From the NCBI GenBank assembly GCA_013306675.1, contig JABLUY010000269.1, forward strand, positions 1-45,770: DNA of 45,770 bases, given 5' to 3'. The position numbers and the translations under genes are program-made. Shown here one piece after another: positions 36,875 to 45,613 of this stretch. This DNA comes from Thraustochytrium sp. TN22 (Eukaryota > Sar > Bigyra > Thraustochytrida > Thraustochytriidae). The notes below the pieces were generated by a model. It was given only the letters and a program-made list of their open reading frames with translations. It did not search any database and had not been told where the DNA came from. How positions within the stretch are numbered: the first letter of the stretch is position 1; every line of letters starts with the position of its first letter.

Positions 36875-37170
36875 TAGTAGAGCAGCAGCACCTGCCCCTC
36901 CAGGCAGGCCCTGCATGGCGCATGCCCCCAGCGCGCTAGCCAACCGCGTATTTATGCCACGCGTCGCAGCCTAGTAGAGCAGCAGCACCTGCCCCTCCAG
37001 GCAGGCCATGCGCTGCGCATGCTCCCAGCGCGCTAGCCAATCGCGTATTTATGCCACACGTCGCAGCTTAGTAGAGCAGCAGCACCTGCCCCTCCAGGCA
37101 GGCCCTGCATGGCGCATGCCCCCAGCGCGCTAGCCTAGCCAACCGCGTATTTATGCCACCCGTCGCAGCT
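36875..37170. repeat. 97-base tandem repeat, three copies
   Basis: Units begin TAGTAGAGCAGCAGCACC at 36875, 36972 and 37069. The first two are 97 bases long; the third has a five-base TAGCC insertion. Each unit contains CCTGCC-CCTCCA-GGCAGG, a six-base-stem hairpin (36891-36908 in copy 1), then a second palindromic stretch and GCGTATTTATGCCAC. Copies differ by only a few bases. The array starts 40 bases after the stop codon of membrane protein B. Confidence 0.95.
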
Positions 37171-38035
37171 CACCTTCGCAAGCATGCGCTCACAGTCAGG
37201 CCCATTTATTATAATTATTTCATACCGCGTCGCGCTCTCACTTCCCAGCACGTAGGCCTCTCTTTGACTTGTAATTTTATTGAAAGCGTGGGGGAGCTTT
37301 GCGCTGGACGAGGCTTGGGCGTGGGCGCTCACGACAGGCGAATCCAAGGCCTGCAATCTTCACTTCTCGCAGTTCTTGCGCGATCGACGATCGCAACAAG
37401 CCACGTCAAGGCAAGCCTGAAATCTCCACGCTCTGAAGCTCTTGCGCGGTCGACGCTCGCTCTGCAGCCCCTTCCCGCTGTGGCTTGACCCACGCGCTTC
37501 ATCTCGGCTTTTCTTACCATACACGCCCATACACCCTGCACATCGTCTTCGTCCCTCAGCAGTCTCACGCTCTGTGTCAACGCTCTCGAGCCGCCGCTCC
37601 CAAGCGCAAAACGAGCGCAAAGCATCTCGTGCAGCCTCCCAGCTCCCGTGTCGGCCGCACGCGTCGTCCCCTGCCGCGCTCTGCCCCCATGCTCGTCGCG
37701 ATGGCAAGCGCCCCGCGGTGCCGTGCGATGCGCGCTGCTGCTCTCGCTGCACTCGCTGCGCTCCCGCGCGGCCTAGCTTCGAGGGCTCGCGACAGCACAA
37801 GGCGCGCCGCGCGCGAGGAGTGCGGCGGGATCGCGGCGCCGCCTACTGTGCGCGGCCGAAAGTCCCAGTGTGCGGGCGCGCGCAACAGGCGCAAAAGCCC
37901 TTGCGCGAGCGCGACAAGCCGCGACAAGTGGGAGAGAAGGGGCGAGCGCGGGCAGGCCATCAAGGCTGCAGGCACCTAACGACCGGCGCGAGCTCGCGCG
38001 GGCGGGCGCGCGGCGCTCGGGCGGAGGCGCGCGGG

Positions 38036-38069
38036 GGCGCGGCGCGGCGCGGCGCGGCGCGGCGGCGGG
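38036..38069. repeat. (GGCGC)n repeat upstream of SMC5-1
   Basis: About six GGCGC units end about 100 bases before the SMC5-1 ATG, followed by GGCCT-rich sequence. The same pentamer run lies upstream of SMC5-2 at the window edge. Confidence 0.88.
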
Positions 38070-38169
38070 CGCGCCTCGCCTGGCCTGGCCTCGCCGGGGC
38101 TGGCCTGGGCTGGCCTGGCCTGGCGCGGGTGGCTCGCCCTGAGGGAAGGCGCTTGCGGCGGGGGCGGCC

Positions 38170-41100
38170 ATGGTCTCGGCGGCGGCGGCGGCGTCCTCGG
38201 CGGCGCAAAATGGCGGCGGCGTGCAGATGAAGCAGGAGCTGGCGTTTTTGACGAACTACATCAAGCGCATCCGGCTCAAGGACTTCATGACGTACCATGA
38301 GATGGACCTGGTGCCCGGGCGCGGACTCAACCTCATCATCGGGCCGAACGGCACCGGCAAGAGCACGGTCATGTGCGCGCTGGTGCTGGGCCTGGGCGGA
38401 ACAGCCGAGCTGCTGTCGCGCGCCAAGGACCTGACGGGCTTCATCCGCAACAACGACCAGCCGCCTCTGCACCCGAGCACGGCGGAGATCGAGATCGAGC
38501 TCGTGTGCGGCGGCTCAGACAAGCCGCTCGTCATCAAGCGCACCCTACGTCGCGGCGAGGGCAAGTCGCGCCAGGCGCGCAACGCGTCCACCATCGAGGT
38601 GAACGGCGAGGAGTGCTCCCTGCAGGACCTGCAGGAGCGGATGCGCAAGGTCGGCATCCGCGTGGACAATCTGTGCCAATTCCTGCCACAAGACAAGGTG
38701 AGCATGTTCAGCCGACTCAACGAGAAGGAGCTCCTGGTGGAGTCTGTGCGCGCGGCCATCGGCGACGCCATGGTCAAGGAGCGGGACGAGATCTCTGAGC
38801 TGCAAAAGAAGCTCGGCGAATCCGACAACACTGCACAGCACGAGCAGGAGGCGCTGCAGCAGATGGAGACGCGCCTCGTGCAGCTCAAGCGCGAGGCGGA
38901 TGATTTCGAAAAGGTCGAGGCCATGAAGCGCACACTGTACTTCACGGACGCCAAGATCAAGTACGTGCAGTTTGACGAGGCGCGCACCAAATACAAGGAG
39001 GCCAAGACGCAGACGAAGGACCTCAAGGCCGCCTGCGTCAAGGCTAGCAGGGCCGAGGACGCTGCCAAGGCCGACCTCGACCGCGTCATCGCAGCCCAGC
39101 GCGACTCGGCGCCGGGCGGGGACAAGGAAGCCGACCGCCGCAGGCTGCAGGACGCGATCGGGGCACCACCTGCCTTCCGCGCGCACACCATAAAGTTCGA
39201 CGACGCTGCCAACAGGGCCATGGACGATATCAAGGACGTGGTGAACAAACGCAAAGCCGCGCAAAAAAAGGCGAGTGATGCGCACGCGGAGCTCGCGAGG
39301 CTGCAGGAGGGTCTCGAGAAGTGGAATCGCGAGAACGACGTCGATGCGCTCAAGCGGAAGCAGCAGGAGGCCAACGAGGAGAAGGAGCGCGTGCAAAAGG
39401 CTGTGGAGAAGGATCGCGCCGAGTACAGGGAGCTCGGCGACCGGATGAGCACCACTGCCCGGCAGCGGGATACGGCCCTTCAACAGGCTCGGCGAGCGGC
39501 CGAACGTGCCAAGTCCCAGACGAGCATCCTCGACAGGATGCACGGCGCGCACGACCTACGCAAGGCGTGGGGCCAGGTCGAGGCGCTCAGGGAGAGGAAT
39601 GAACTGGCCGGCAAGGTGTACATGCCGGTGCTCTTCATGAAGCCGCGCGACAAGCAGATCGCATCCTACGTGGAACGCCTCGTGCCGCGCAAAGTGCTCA
39701 CCACGCTGGTCTGCACCAGTGCGCAAGACCGCGAAAAGGTCATGGGCATCAGGGGCGTCAACGTCTTCATCTTGTCAGGCAACGCCACGCACACGAACGT
39801 CCGAAACCGCCCGCCCGCCTCCTTTCTGGAACAGATCGGAGCGCTCGGTTTCCTCGATGAGCTCATTGAGACGCCCAGGCCTGTGCTGGTTGCGCTGTGT
39901 GAGCTGGCGCACCTAAACACCTACGTCATCGGCGGGCCCGATACGGAGTCCCGCACCAGCGGCACCGGCCCGGGGCGCGTCGATGAGGAGGATCTCAAGG
40001 AGAAGCTCGAAGGCTTCAATCTCGCCACGCCTCACTCGACGTGGCGGTTCAAGCGCTCCAAGTTCAGCAACAAGGTATCGATCGACACCAAAGATCAGCA
40101 GTTCCTCCAGCCCAAGTTCCTCGGCCAGACCGAGGAGCTCGAAAAGGCTCAAGCCATGGTCAAGAAGTTCGAGGCCGACGCGGAAAAGGCCGCAAGTCAC
40201 CTCAAGAAGCTCGAAGAGGATCGGGCTTCTCTCAAGCCGCGCATCGACGACGCCGCTATCGCCGAGAAGAAATGCAGCGAGCGCCTGCAAGAGGCCCTGC
40301 AGGAGATCAAGGCGCAGCAGAAGATGCGCGTCCGCATTCGCAATGCCGAGGACGTCGTGCGCAGAGCCGAGGAACAAATGTCTGGGGACCCACGCGCCGC
40401 CGTGCAAACCCTCTTCAAGCAGGCCATCAAGGCCTGCGAGAACATCCATGCCCGCATGGAGCGGTCCGTTCAGTCCGTTTGCAGCGTCGACCAGAGCCTC
40501 GCCAATCACCTCGGCCGCCTCCTGCACGAGGCCGGCGCCGGCGCCAAGAAGGCGCTGGCAGAGCAGGTTCTCGCTGGCAAGAGGCAAGAGCGCCTGCGTG
40601 CAGAAGCCGCCTACAACACCCGCCAGCAGAAGGTCGAGAGCTTGAAGGAGGAGGCCCGCGTGCTCAAGGAAAGGTTCGAAAAGATCTACAAGAAGATGTC
40701 GAATGAGGAAACGGACGAGTTCGCGGAGATCGATGGCGCTGACCTCGACGCGCTCAGGGCGACCGTCAGCCTTCTCGAAGAGCGCATACGCAACGCGCCC
40801 ACCGACGAAGGCGTCGTGCAGCGCTACAAGGAAGTGCGCGCAAGCGTCGAGGAGCTCAGGGACAAGGTCAGCAAGCGCGAGCAGAACCAGGCCCAGCTCC
40901 GCGACGACGCCGCCACCAGGCTCGCCACATGGACGAAGCGCGTCAAGGCGCTCGTCAAGAAGGTCGACCACCACTTCACGAACTCCTTCGAGCGAATTCG
41001 GGAGAAGGGCTACGAGTGCGCAGGCCGCGTCGAGCTGCAGACCTCGGAATCTGACATCCTCCAGTACGGCCTCATTATCAAGATCAGCTTCCGCAAAGAC

Positions 41101-41547
41101 CAAGAGCCCCGTGCCCTCGATATCCGAGTCCAGTCCGGTGGCGAGCGATCGCTCGCCACTTTCCTCTTCATCCTGTCCCTCTCGGGCAGCGCGAACAGCT
41201 CCGGCATCGGCTGCACAGACGAGCTAAACCAAGGTCTCGACGAGGAGAAGGAGCGTCTCGCCATGCAGCAGCTCTTTGACTCCAAGGCCGATTCTCGCTC
41301 CGGACAGTTTTTCCTCATCACCCCCAAGCTGCTTGCCGGCATGACCTACCACGAGAACATCACCATCCACGTCATTTTTAACGGCCAGGGTGCCCTTCCC
41401 AAGGACAAGATGAGCATGGCCAACTTCCTCGAGGCTGCACGGACCGCCAACAAGCGTCGCCACCGGGAGGTCGGCGACCTGGTCGACGAGGAGGGTGACG
41501 AGAATGACGCCGCTTCTACGGCCAAGCGTCGCCGGGCCCGACACTGA
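38170..41547 (+). CDS. SMC5: SMC5 (copy 1), SMC5/6 complex ATPase
   Basis: This is a structural-maintenance-of-chromosomes ATPase of 1125 residues, the SMC5 arm of the SMC5/6 complex that handles joint DNA molecules and repair. The N-terminal head has LKDFMTYHEMDLVPGRGLN and Walker A GPNGTGKST (58-66). VDNLCQFLPQDKV is the SMC5 hallmark and separates it from SMC6. Two long coiled-coil arms flank a hinge (about 480-600), which includes LVPRKVLTTLVC. The C-terminal head has signature QSGGERS (988-994) and TDELNQGLD with D1017/E1018. The Walker B strand before DE reads IGCT, where SMC5 proteins normally have hydrophobic residues such as RVV. The tail is basic (AKRRRARH). The ATG at 38170 has GCC before it. 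A second, different SMC5 gene lies tail to tail 634 bases away. Confidence 0.93.
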   Translation: MVSAAAAASSAAQNGGGVQMKQELAFLTNYIKRIRLKDFMTYHEMDLVPGRGLNLIIGPNGTGKSTVMCALVLGLGGTAELLSRAKDLTGFIRNNDQPPLHPSTAEIEIELVCGGSDKPLVIKRTLRRGEGKSRQARNASTIEVNGEECSLQDLQERMRKVGIRVDNLCQFLPQDKVSMFSRLNEKELLVESVRAAIGDAMVKERDEISELQKKLGESDNTAQHEQEALQQMETRLVQLKREADDFEKVEAMKRTLYFTDAKIKYVQFDEARTKYKEAKTQTKDLKAACVKASRAEDAAKADLDRVIAAQRDSAPGGDKEADRRRLQDAIGAPPAFRAHTIKFDDAANRAMDDIKDVVNKRKAAQKKASDAHAELARLQEGLEKWNRENDVDALKRKQQEANEEKERVQKAVEKDRAEYRELGDRMSTTARQRDTALQQARRAAERAKSQTSILDRMHGAHDLRKAWGQVEALRERNELAGKVYMPVLFMKPRDKQIASYVERLVPRKVLTTLVCTSAQDREKVMGIRGVNVFILSGNATHTNVRNRPPASFLEQIGALGFLDELIETPRPVLVALCELAHLNTYVIGGPDTESRTSGTGPGRVDEEDLKEKLEGFNLATPHSTWRFKRSKFSNKVSIDTKDQQFLQPKFLGQTEELEKAQAMVKKFEADAEKAASHLKKLEEDRASLKPRIDDAAIAEKKCSERLQEALQEIKAQQKMRVRIRNAEDVVRRAEEQMSGDPRAAVQTLFKQAIKACENIHARMERSVQSVCSVDQSLANHLGRLLHEAGAGAKKALAEQVLAGKRQERLRAEAAYNTRQQKVESLKEEARVLKERFEKIYKKMSNEETDEFAEIDGADLDALRATVSLLEERIRNAPTDEGVVQRYKEVRASVEELRDKVSKREQNQAQLRDDAATRLATWTKRVKALVKKVDHHFTNSFERIREKGYECAGRVELQTSESDILQYGLIIKISFRKDQEPRALDIRVQSGGERSLATFLFILSLSGSANSSGIGCTDELNQGLDEEKERLAMQQLFDSKADSRSGQFFLITPKLLAGMTYHENITIHVIFNGQGALPKDKMSMANFLEAARTANKRRHREVGDLVDEEGDENDAASTAKRRRARH

Positions 41548-42181
41548 ATTTTGCCAAGCGCCCGCGGCTCGTCCCTCGTGTGTTCTCCTCTCTCTCCCCG
41601 TCTGTCGCGCCAGCCCCTGTAGGACTAAGTCGTAAGCAGTAACCGGTACACCCGAGAGCGCGCCTTGAGCGCCGAGGATCTGGGTGGGGCTCGGCGCTGC
41701 CGCCCAGCACGACCAGTGCCTTGATTTTGCTCGTCTGCTCGCGCTTCCGTGCTGGGTGAAAAGATGAAGAGACCCGGTGGGCCAAAAAAAAGAAGTGTGC
41801 CACCTGTCAAAAAAGTCATGTACGGTCGTGTGCGGCGGGCGCTCAGGGAGAGGAATGAACTGGCCGGCAAGGTGTACATGCCGGTGCGCGGTTCCTTGCC
41901 TCGACCAATCGCCGCGACCTCGATCCCTGTCGAATCGATACCAGATCTCGGTTCATCCCTTCCAAACCACCCAAAGGAGAGGAGAACAGCCTGCTCCACC
42001 ACCTTGAAGCAAACCCCAAAGACAAGCTCCGCTGCTGAAGCGGTATCATCAGAAGACATCCTGTCTCCCATGTGACGTTGAGAGACAGTGTGCACGGCGC
42101 CGTGTCCGAGTCGCGGCGCGCGGCGCAGATCCAAGCACAAGGCCAATCAAACCGTCCAAATCGCAAACATCGTGTCGGCCG
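41548..42181. other. Spacer between the two SMC5 genes, with an SMC5 fragment
   Basis: This lies between the stop codons of the two SMC5 genes. It contains an exact 50-base copy of the interior of SMC5-1 at 41838-41887. The surrounding 41745-42075 is less GC-rich than the genes and forms an open frame in which the copy is read in its original frame, but the rest resembles no protein I know. Confidence 0.55.
41838..41887 (+). pseudogene. Exact 50-base copy of SMC5-1 interior (39582-39631)
   Basis: The two segments are identical over 50 bases, same orientation, and encode ALRERNELAGKVYMPV in both places. Flanks do not match. It is a fragment, not a functional gene, and marks a past copying event between SMC5-1 and the spacer. 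Confidence 0.85.
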
Positions 42182-45100
42182 TCAAGCCAGAATGGCCGAA
42201 ATCGGCGCTTCGGCCTCGATACGGCGGCGCTTCGCAGCGCGCAGAAACTGAGCAAAGTCGACCTTGTCCTGTGGCAGCGAGCCGGAACCGTTAAAGACGA
42301 CATGAACGGTGGTGTTCGGGTGGTAGCGCAGGCCGGTAAGGAGCTTGGGCGTGATGACGAAGACCTGCCCGCCGTCGTGCGTGTCGCCCGACGAGCTGAA
42401 GAGGTGCTGCATGGCGATGCGCTCCTTGTCCTCGTCCATGCCGGCGTTGACTTCGTCGCAGATGAGCCAGCATTTCCGGGACATCTTCACGAGCGCGAGC
42501 AGGTAGAGAAAGGTGGTGAGCGAGCGCTCGCCGCCGGACTGCTCGTGCACGCTGAGGCGACGAAGTTCCTGGTCTTTGCGGAAGCGCACGCGAATGACAA
42601 TGCCGCAGTCTGCCGTGTTGGCCTCATTGGCCTCGAACTCGACTGCGCCGCCGCACTGGTAGCCTTGGTCCGCGACGTGGGCAAAGCCAGCCCGGAAGTT
42701 GGCGTCCACCTCCTTGACGAGCTGCGCGACGCGGTTGCGCCAGGCCGTGACGCGAGCCTGAATCTTTGCACCGCGGTCCTGCTGGCGATCGCGTGCCGTG
42801 GCAAGCGAGGCCTCCAGGTCGGCAATCTCCACCGCGAGGCGCTCCCAGGAGGCGATGGCCTGCGGGTCCGGCGTCACGGCCTCCACCTTGGCGCGATGCA
42901 TCTGCAGAAGCGCGTGGACTTCGTCTCTGCTCTCGGGGAGGGCGGCGATCTTGCCCTCCTCGTCCTCAGACAGCTCGCCGAGCTGCTTGATGAAAGCTCG
43001 GCGGCGCGCGCGATTCGCTTCGCGCTGCTCATTGAGGTTCGTGTGCTTGTTCTCGGTGCGCTGGCGCGTAGTTTGCGCCTCAAAGAGACGCGCTCGGAAG
43101 CCCGCCAGGAGCGTGCGGTGCCGCGCCTGGCGCATAGTGTAGAGCGCAACGTCCTCGAGCGCCGGGAGCGCGGCGGCAGAGGTCGCCGTGACCTTGGCCA
43201 GCAACGCGGCACTTCTTTCAAGGATCTGGAGCGCTCGAGCGCTCGCAGTGCGCGCGGCCTTGTTCAGGTCGCCATGGGGCTTGCTGCGCTCCAGCGCCTC
43301 GAGCTGCTTGCGGAAGGTGGCCGCTCTGACCTTTTGATCCTTGTGAAAGGTGAGCAACTTGGCGATGCGGCCGTGCTCGCGGTCAAGCGGCGCCACGGCC
43401 TCCTGCTCCGCGTCGCGCTGCGCCGCGAGATGGCGCCGCTCCTCCACGAGGGCCGCCAACTTGCGCCGCGAGTCCGCGAGCACGGCTTCTGCGGCGCGGA
43501 GGCGCTCCGTGGCGCCCTCGTCATCGCGACCGTCGCTGATCAAGACGGCCTTCTTGAGGCCAGAGGCGAACTCGTTCGTGGACATAAAGGCGCTGCGCGC
43601 GCCGAAGCTGGATCGCCGCACCGAGTACGATGTAAAGGGCGTCTGCACCTGGAGGCCCTCGAAGAGGCGATCGCGCTCCTCCTTGGGCAGCGCCAGAAAG
43701 GCCGCGCCGGCCTCGGCAGGGCCCACCACGCAGCGGTGGATGGAGGTGGTGTCGCGCAGCGCCTGCAGCACGGCGGGCGGCGCCTCGATGAGCTGGTCCA
43801 GGTAGCCGTAGAAGCCGAAGCGGTCGAGTTGCGCCTGGGAGAGGGTGCGGCGCGGCTCGTCGGGCTGCGCAACGCACAGCACATCGACGCCGCGCAGACC
43901 GTAGAGGGCCTGCCTGGCCTCCTGGGACGAGGTGGTGACCAGCGTGATGAGCTTCTTCACGCTCACGCAGCGTTCGAAGAAGGCAGCCGCATCTGGCGAG
44001 GACGCGCGCACCTCCATAATGGGCAGGAACGTCTCGCCGTGCGCCTCGCCGGACTCCTTGCGCGCGCGCACCACGCTCCATGCGCGCGTCACGGCACTGT
44101 TGTTGCGCACCTTGGCCAAGACGGCCTCCTTGTCGTGCAGCTGAGCGGACGCGCGGTCGCGCGCCAGGAGTGCCTTCTTCTCCTTGCTGCTCTCCGTGCT
44201 GATGCGATCGTCCACGGCTCTGACTCTGGAGCCTGCATCCCGGATCCCCACCCTACGCGCGTCCAGTTCCGCCGCCACACGCGCCATCTCCTTCCGGAGG
44301 GCGCTGGTGTCGTTCTCCGTCTCCCAGGCCTCCACCGTGGCTTCCGCCTCGCGCACGCGCATCTCCAACTGCGTGATGCGGTCCGCGTGCGCCTTGTGCG
44401 CAGCGCGCTCGTCGCGCCAGCCGTCCAGAACCCCGTCCACCTGGTCCGAGATCTCCGAGGCGGCCTTGCGCAGGTGCGGGGGCTGCAGTGCGGCCACCTG
44501 GATTGCGCGCTCGGCCTGCGCGGGCTGCCGGTCCGACTGGATGGCCTTTTCTTGCTCGGCGAGCGCGCGTTGCGCGTGCTCGTGCTGCTGGATCGCCTGC
44601 TGGCGCTCCACCTTGAGCGCATCCATCTGCTCGCGCAGCGTGGTGCTCTCTTGCTTGAGCGCCACGATCTCCAGGTGCAGGAGGCGCTTCTCGCACAAGC
44701 CGATCTGCTCCAGCGCCGCAGCGCGCGCCTCCAGCGCCTCCACGCGCGGCGCGAGGCTCTCCCTCTCGCGCTGCTTCTGCGTGAGCACCAAGGCCTCTGT
44801 ATCCACGTCATTCGCGACCGTGCGCAGGTGCTGTTGCTCCGTCGCCAGATTGGCCTGCTCCGTGACAGCTTCGTCGCCCAGGCCGGCGCGGAGCGTCTCC
44901 GTGAGCAGCTGCTTCTCGTCCATGCGGCTGAACATGGTCACCTTGTCCTGCGGCAGCACCTGGCACAGGTTGTCCACCTGCGTGCGGTATCGCTGCTCCA
45001 GGAGCTTGCGCACCTTCTTCTCCGACGAAGCCTTGCCGTTCAGGCGCCACGTCGACACGGCCGAGTCGCGCGTCGTGCGCCGCGTCGCGGGCTGGGCGGC

Positions 45101-45613
45101 CTGCTTCTTCCTCGTCGTCTTCGTCTTCGTCTTCTTCTTCTTCTTGGTCTCGTTGCGCCCCTCGCGCCCGCCGCGGTTGAGCGACGCCGCCGTCGTGTTC
45201 TCCCCGTCCGACACGGAAGCAGACGACGAGTCGGACTCCGAACCAGAGTCGTCGCCCTCGCCGCCCGCGCGCGGGATGACGGTGCCGGCCTTGACGCAGT
45301 CGATGATGCGTTCCACCACCGTGTTGCCCCGCTCCGGGTCGTGCAGCTCCACCTCGATGCGCGCTTGCTTCTTCCCAGTCTTGACAAACCCGGACAGGTC
45401 CGCGGCGCGTCCCAGCAGCTTCGGCTTGCCGCCCAGCCCGAGCGCCAGCGCCAGCAGCGTCGTGGACTTGCCCGCGCCGTTCTTGGCGATGATGAGGTTC
45501 ACGCGCGGGCCCGCGTGCAGCGTCGCGTCGTCGTACGTCATGAAGTCGCGCATGCGCAGCCGCCGCACCGCGCCCACCGCGAACGCCGCCGCCTCCTCGC
45601 CCGCGCCCGCCAT
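42182..45613 (-). CDS. SMC5 (copy 2), diverged SMC5 paralog
   Basis: This is a second SMC5-type ATPase of 1143 residues. VDNLCQVLPQDKVTMFSRM is the SMC5 hallmark; the N-terminal head aligns without gaps to copy 1 (34 of 64 identical, from VRRLRMRDFMTY onward, by manual count). Walker A reads AKNGAGKST (43-51), with Ala where nearly all SMC proteins have the first Gly; the critical GKST remains. The C-terminal head is canonical: QSGGERS (S1026) and Walker B WLICDE (D1053/E1054). Residues about 110-180 are an extra low-complexity insert, first acidic/Ser-rich, then Lys/Thr-rich, absent from copy 1. Coiled coils and a hinge-like centre (SVKKLITLVTTSSQEARQAL) are present. The first ATG in frame is 45613. 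It is probably functional because the frame is long and intact. Confidence 0.88.
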   Translation of the reverse strand: MAGAGEEAAAFAVGAVRRLRMRDFMTYDDATLHAGPRVNLIIAKNGAGKSTTLLALALGLGGKPKLLGRAADLSGFVKTGKKQARIEVELHDPERGNTVVERIIDCVKAGTVIPRAGGEGDDSGSESDSSSASVSDGENTTAASLNRGGREGRNETKKKKKTKTKTTRKKQAAQPATRRTTRDSAVSTWRLNGKASSEKKVRKLLEQRYRTQVDNLCQVLPQDKVTMFSRMDEKQLLTETLRAGLGDEAVTEQANLATEQQHLRTVANDVDTEALVLTQKQRERESLAPRVEALEARAAALEQIGLCEKRLLHLEIVALKQESTTLREQMDALKVERQQAIQQHEHAQRALAEQEKAIQSDRQPAQAERAIQVAALQPPHLRKAASEISDQVDGVLDGWRDERAAHKAHADRITQLEMRVREAEATVEAWETENDTSALRKEMARVAAELDARRVGIRDAGSRVRAVDDRISTESSKEKKALLARDRASAQLHDKEAVLAKVRNNSAVTRAWSVVRARKESGEAHGETFLPIMEVRASSPDAAAFFERCVSVKKLITLVTTSSQEARQALYGLRGVDVLCVAQPDEPRRTLSQAQLDRFGFYGYLDQLIEAPPAVLQALRDTTSIHRCVVGPAEAGAAFLALPKEERDRLFEGLQVQTPFTSYSVRRSSFGARSAFMSTNEFASGLKKAVLISDGRDDEGATERLRAAEAVLADSRRKLAALVEERRHLAAQRDAEQEAVAPLDREHGRIAKLLTFHKDQKVRAATFRKQLEALERSKPHGDLNKAARTASARALQILERSAALLAKVTATSAAALPALEDVALYTMRQARHRTLLAGFRARLFEAQTTRQRTENKHTNLNEQREANRARRRAFIKQLGELSEDEEGKIAALPESRDEVHALLQMHRAKVEAVTPDPQAIASWERLAVEIADLEASLATARDRQQDRGAKIQARVTAWRNRVAQLVKEVDANFRAGFAHVADQGYQCGGAVEFEANEANTADCGIVIRVRFRKDQELRRLSVHEQSGGERSLTTFLYLLALVKMSRKCWLICDEVNAGMDEDKERIAMQHLFSSSGDTHDGGQVFVITPKLLTGLRYHPNTTVHVVFNGSGSLPQDKVDFAQFLRAAKRRRIEAEAPISAILA

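Larger units (their letters stand above)
36835..38169. other. Spacer between membrane protein B and SMC5-1
   Basis: The first part is the 97-base tandem repeat. After it, 37195-37285 is AT-richer (TTTATTATAATTATTTCATAC). The end is (GGCGC)n and (GGCCT)n sequence directly upstream of SMC5. Open frames near 37442-38230 lack family resemblance. Confidence 0.5.

Noticed and set aside
36875-37170. The 97-base repeat as a CRISPR array
   Set aside because: The repeats are long and directly adjoining with no unique spacers, and the DNA is eukaryotic.
37442-38230. Open frames upstream of SMC5-1
   Set aside because: Low-complexity Arg/Ala products overlapping the GGCGC repeat and the SMC5 start, with no family resemblance.
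41749-42075. A 108-codon open frame between the SMC5 genes as a real gene
   Set aside because: Only the 16 residues from the copied SMC5 fragment resemble a protein; the rest has no match I know and no supporting signal.
42182-45613. Copy 2 as SMC6, making the pair SMC5 plus SMC6
   Set aside because: It has the SMC5 hallmark VDNLCQVLPQDKV and SMC5-like C-terminal head, and aligns gap-free with copy 1 across the Walker A region.
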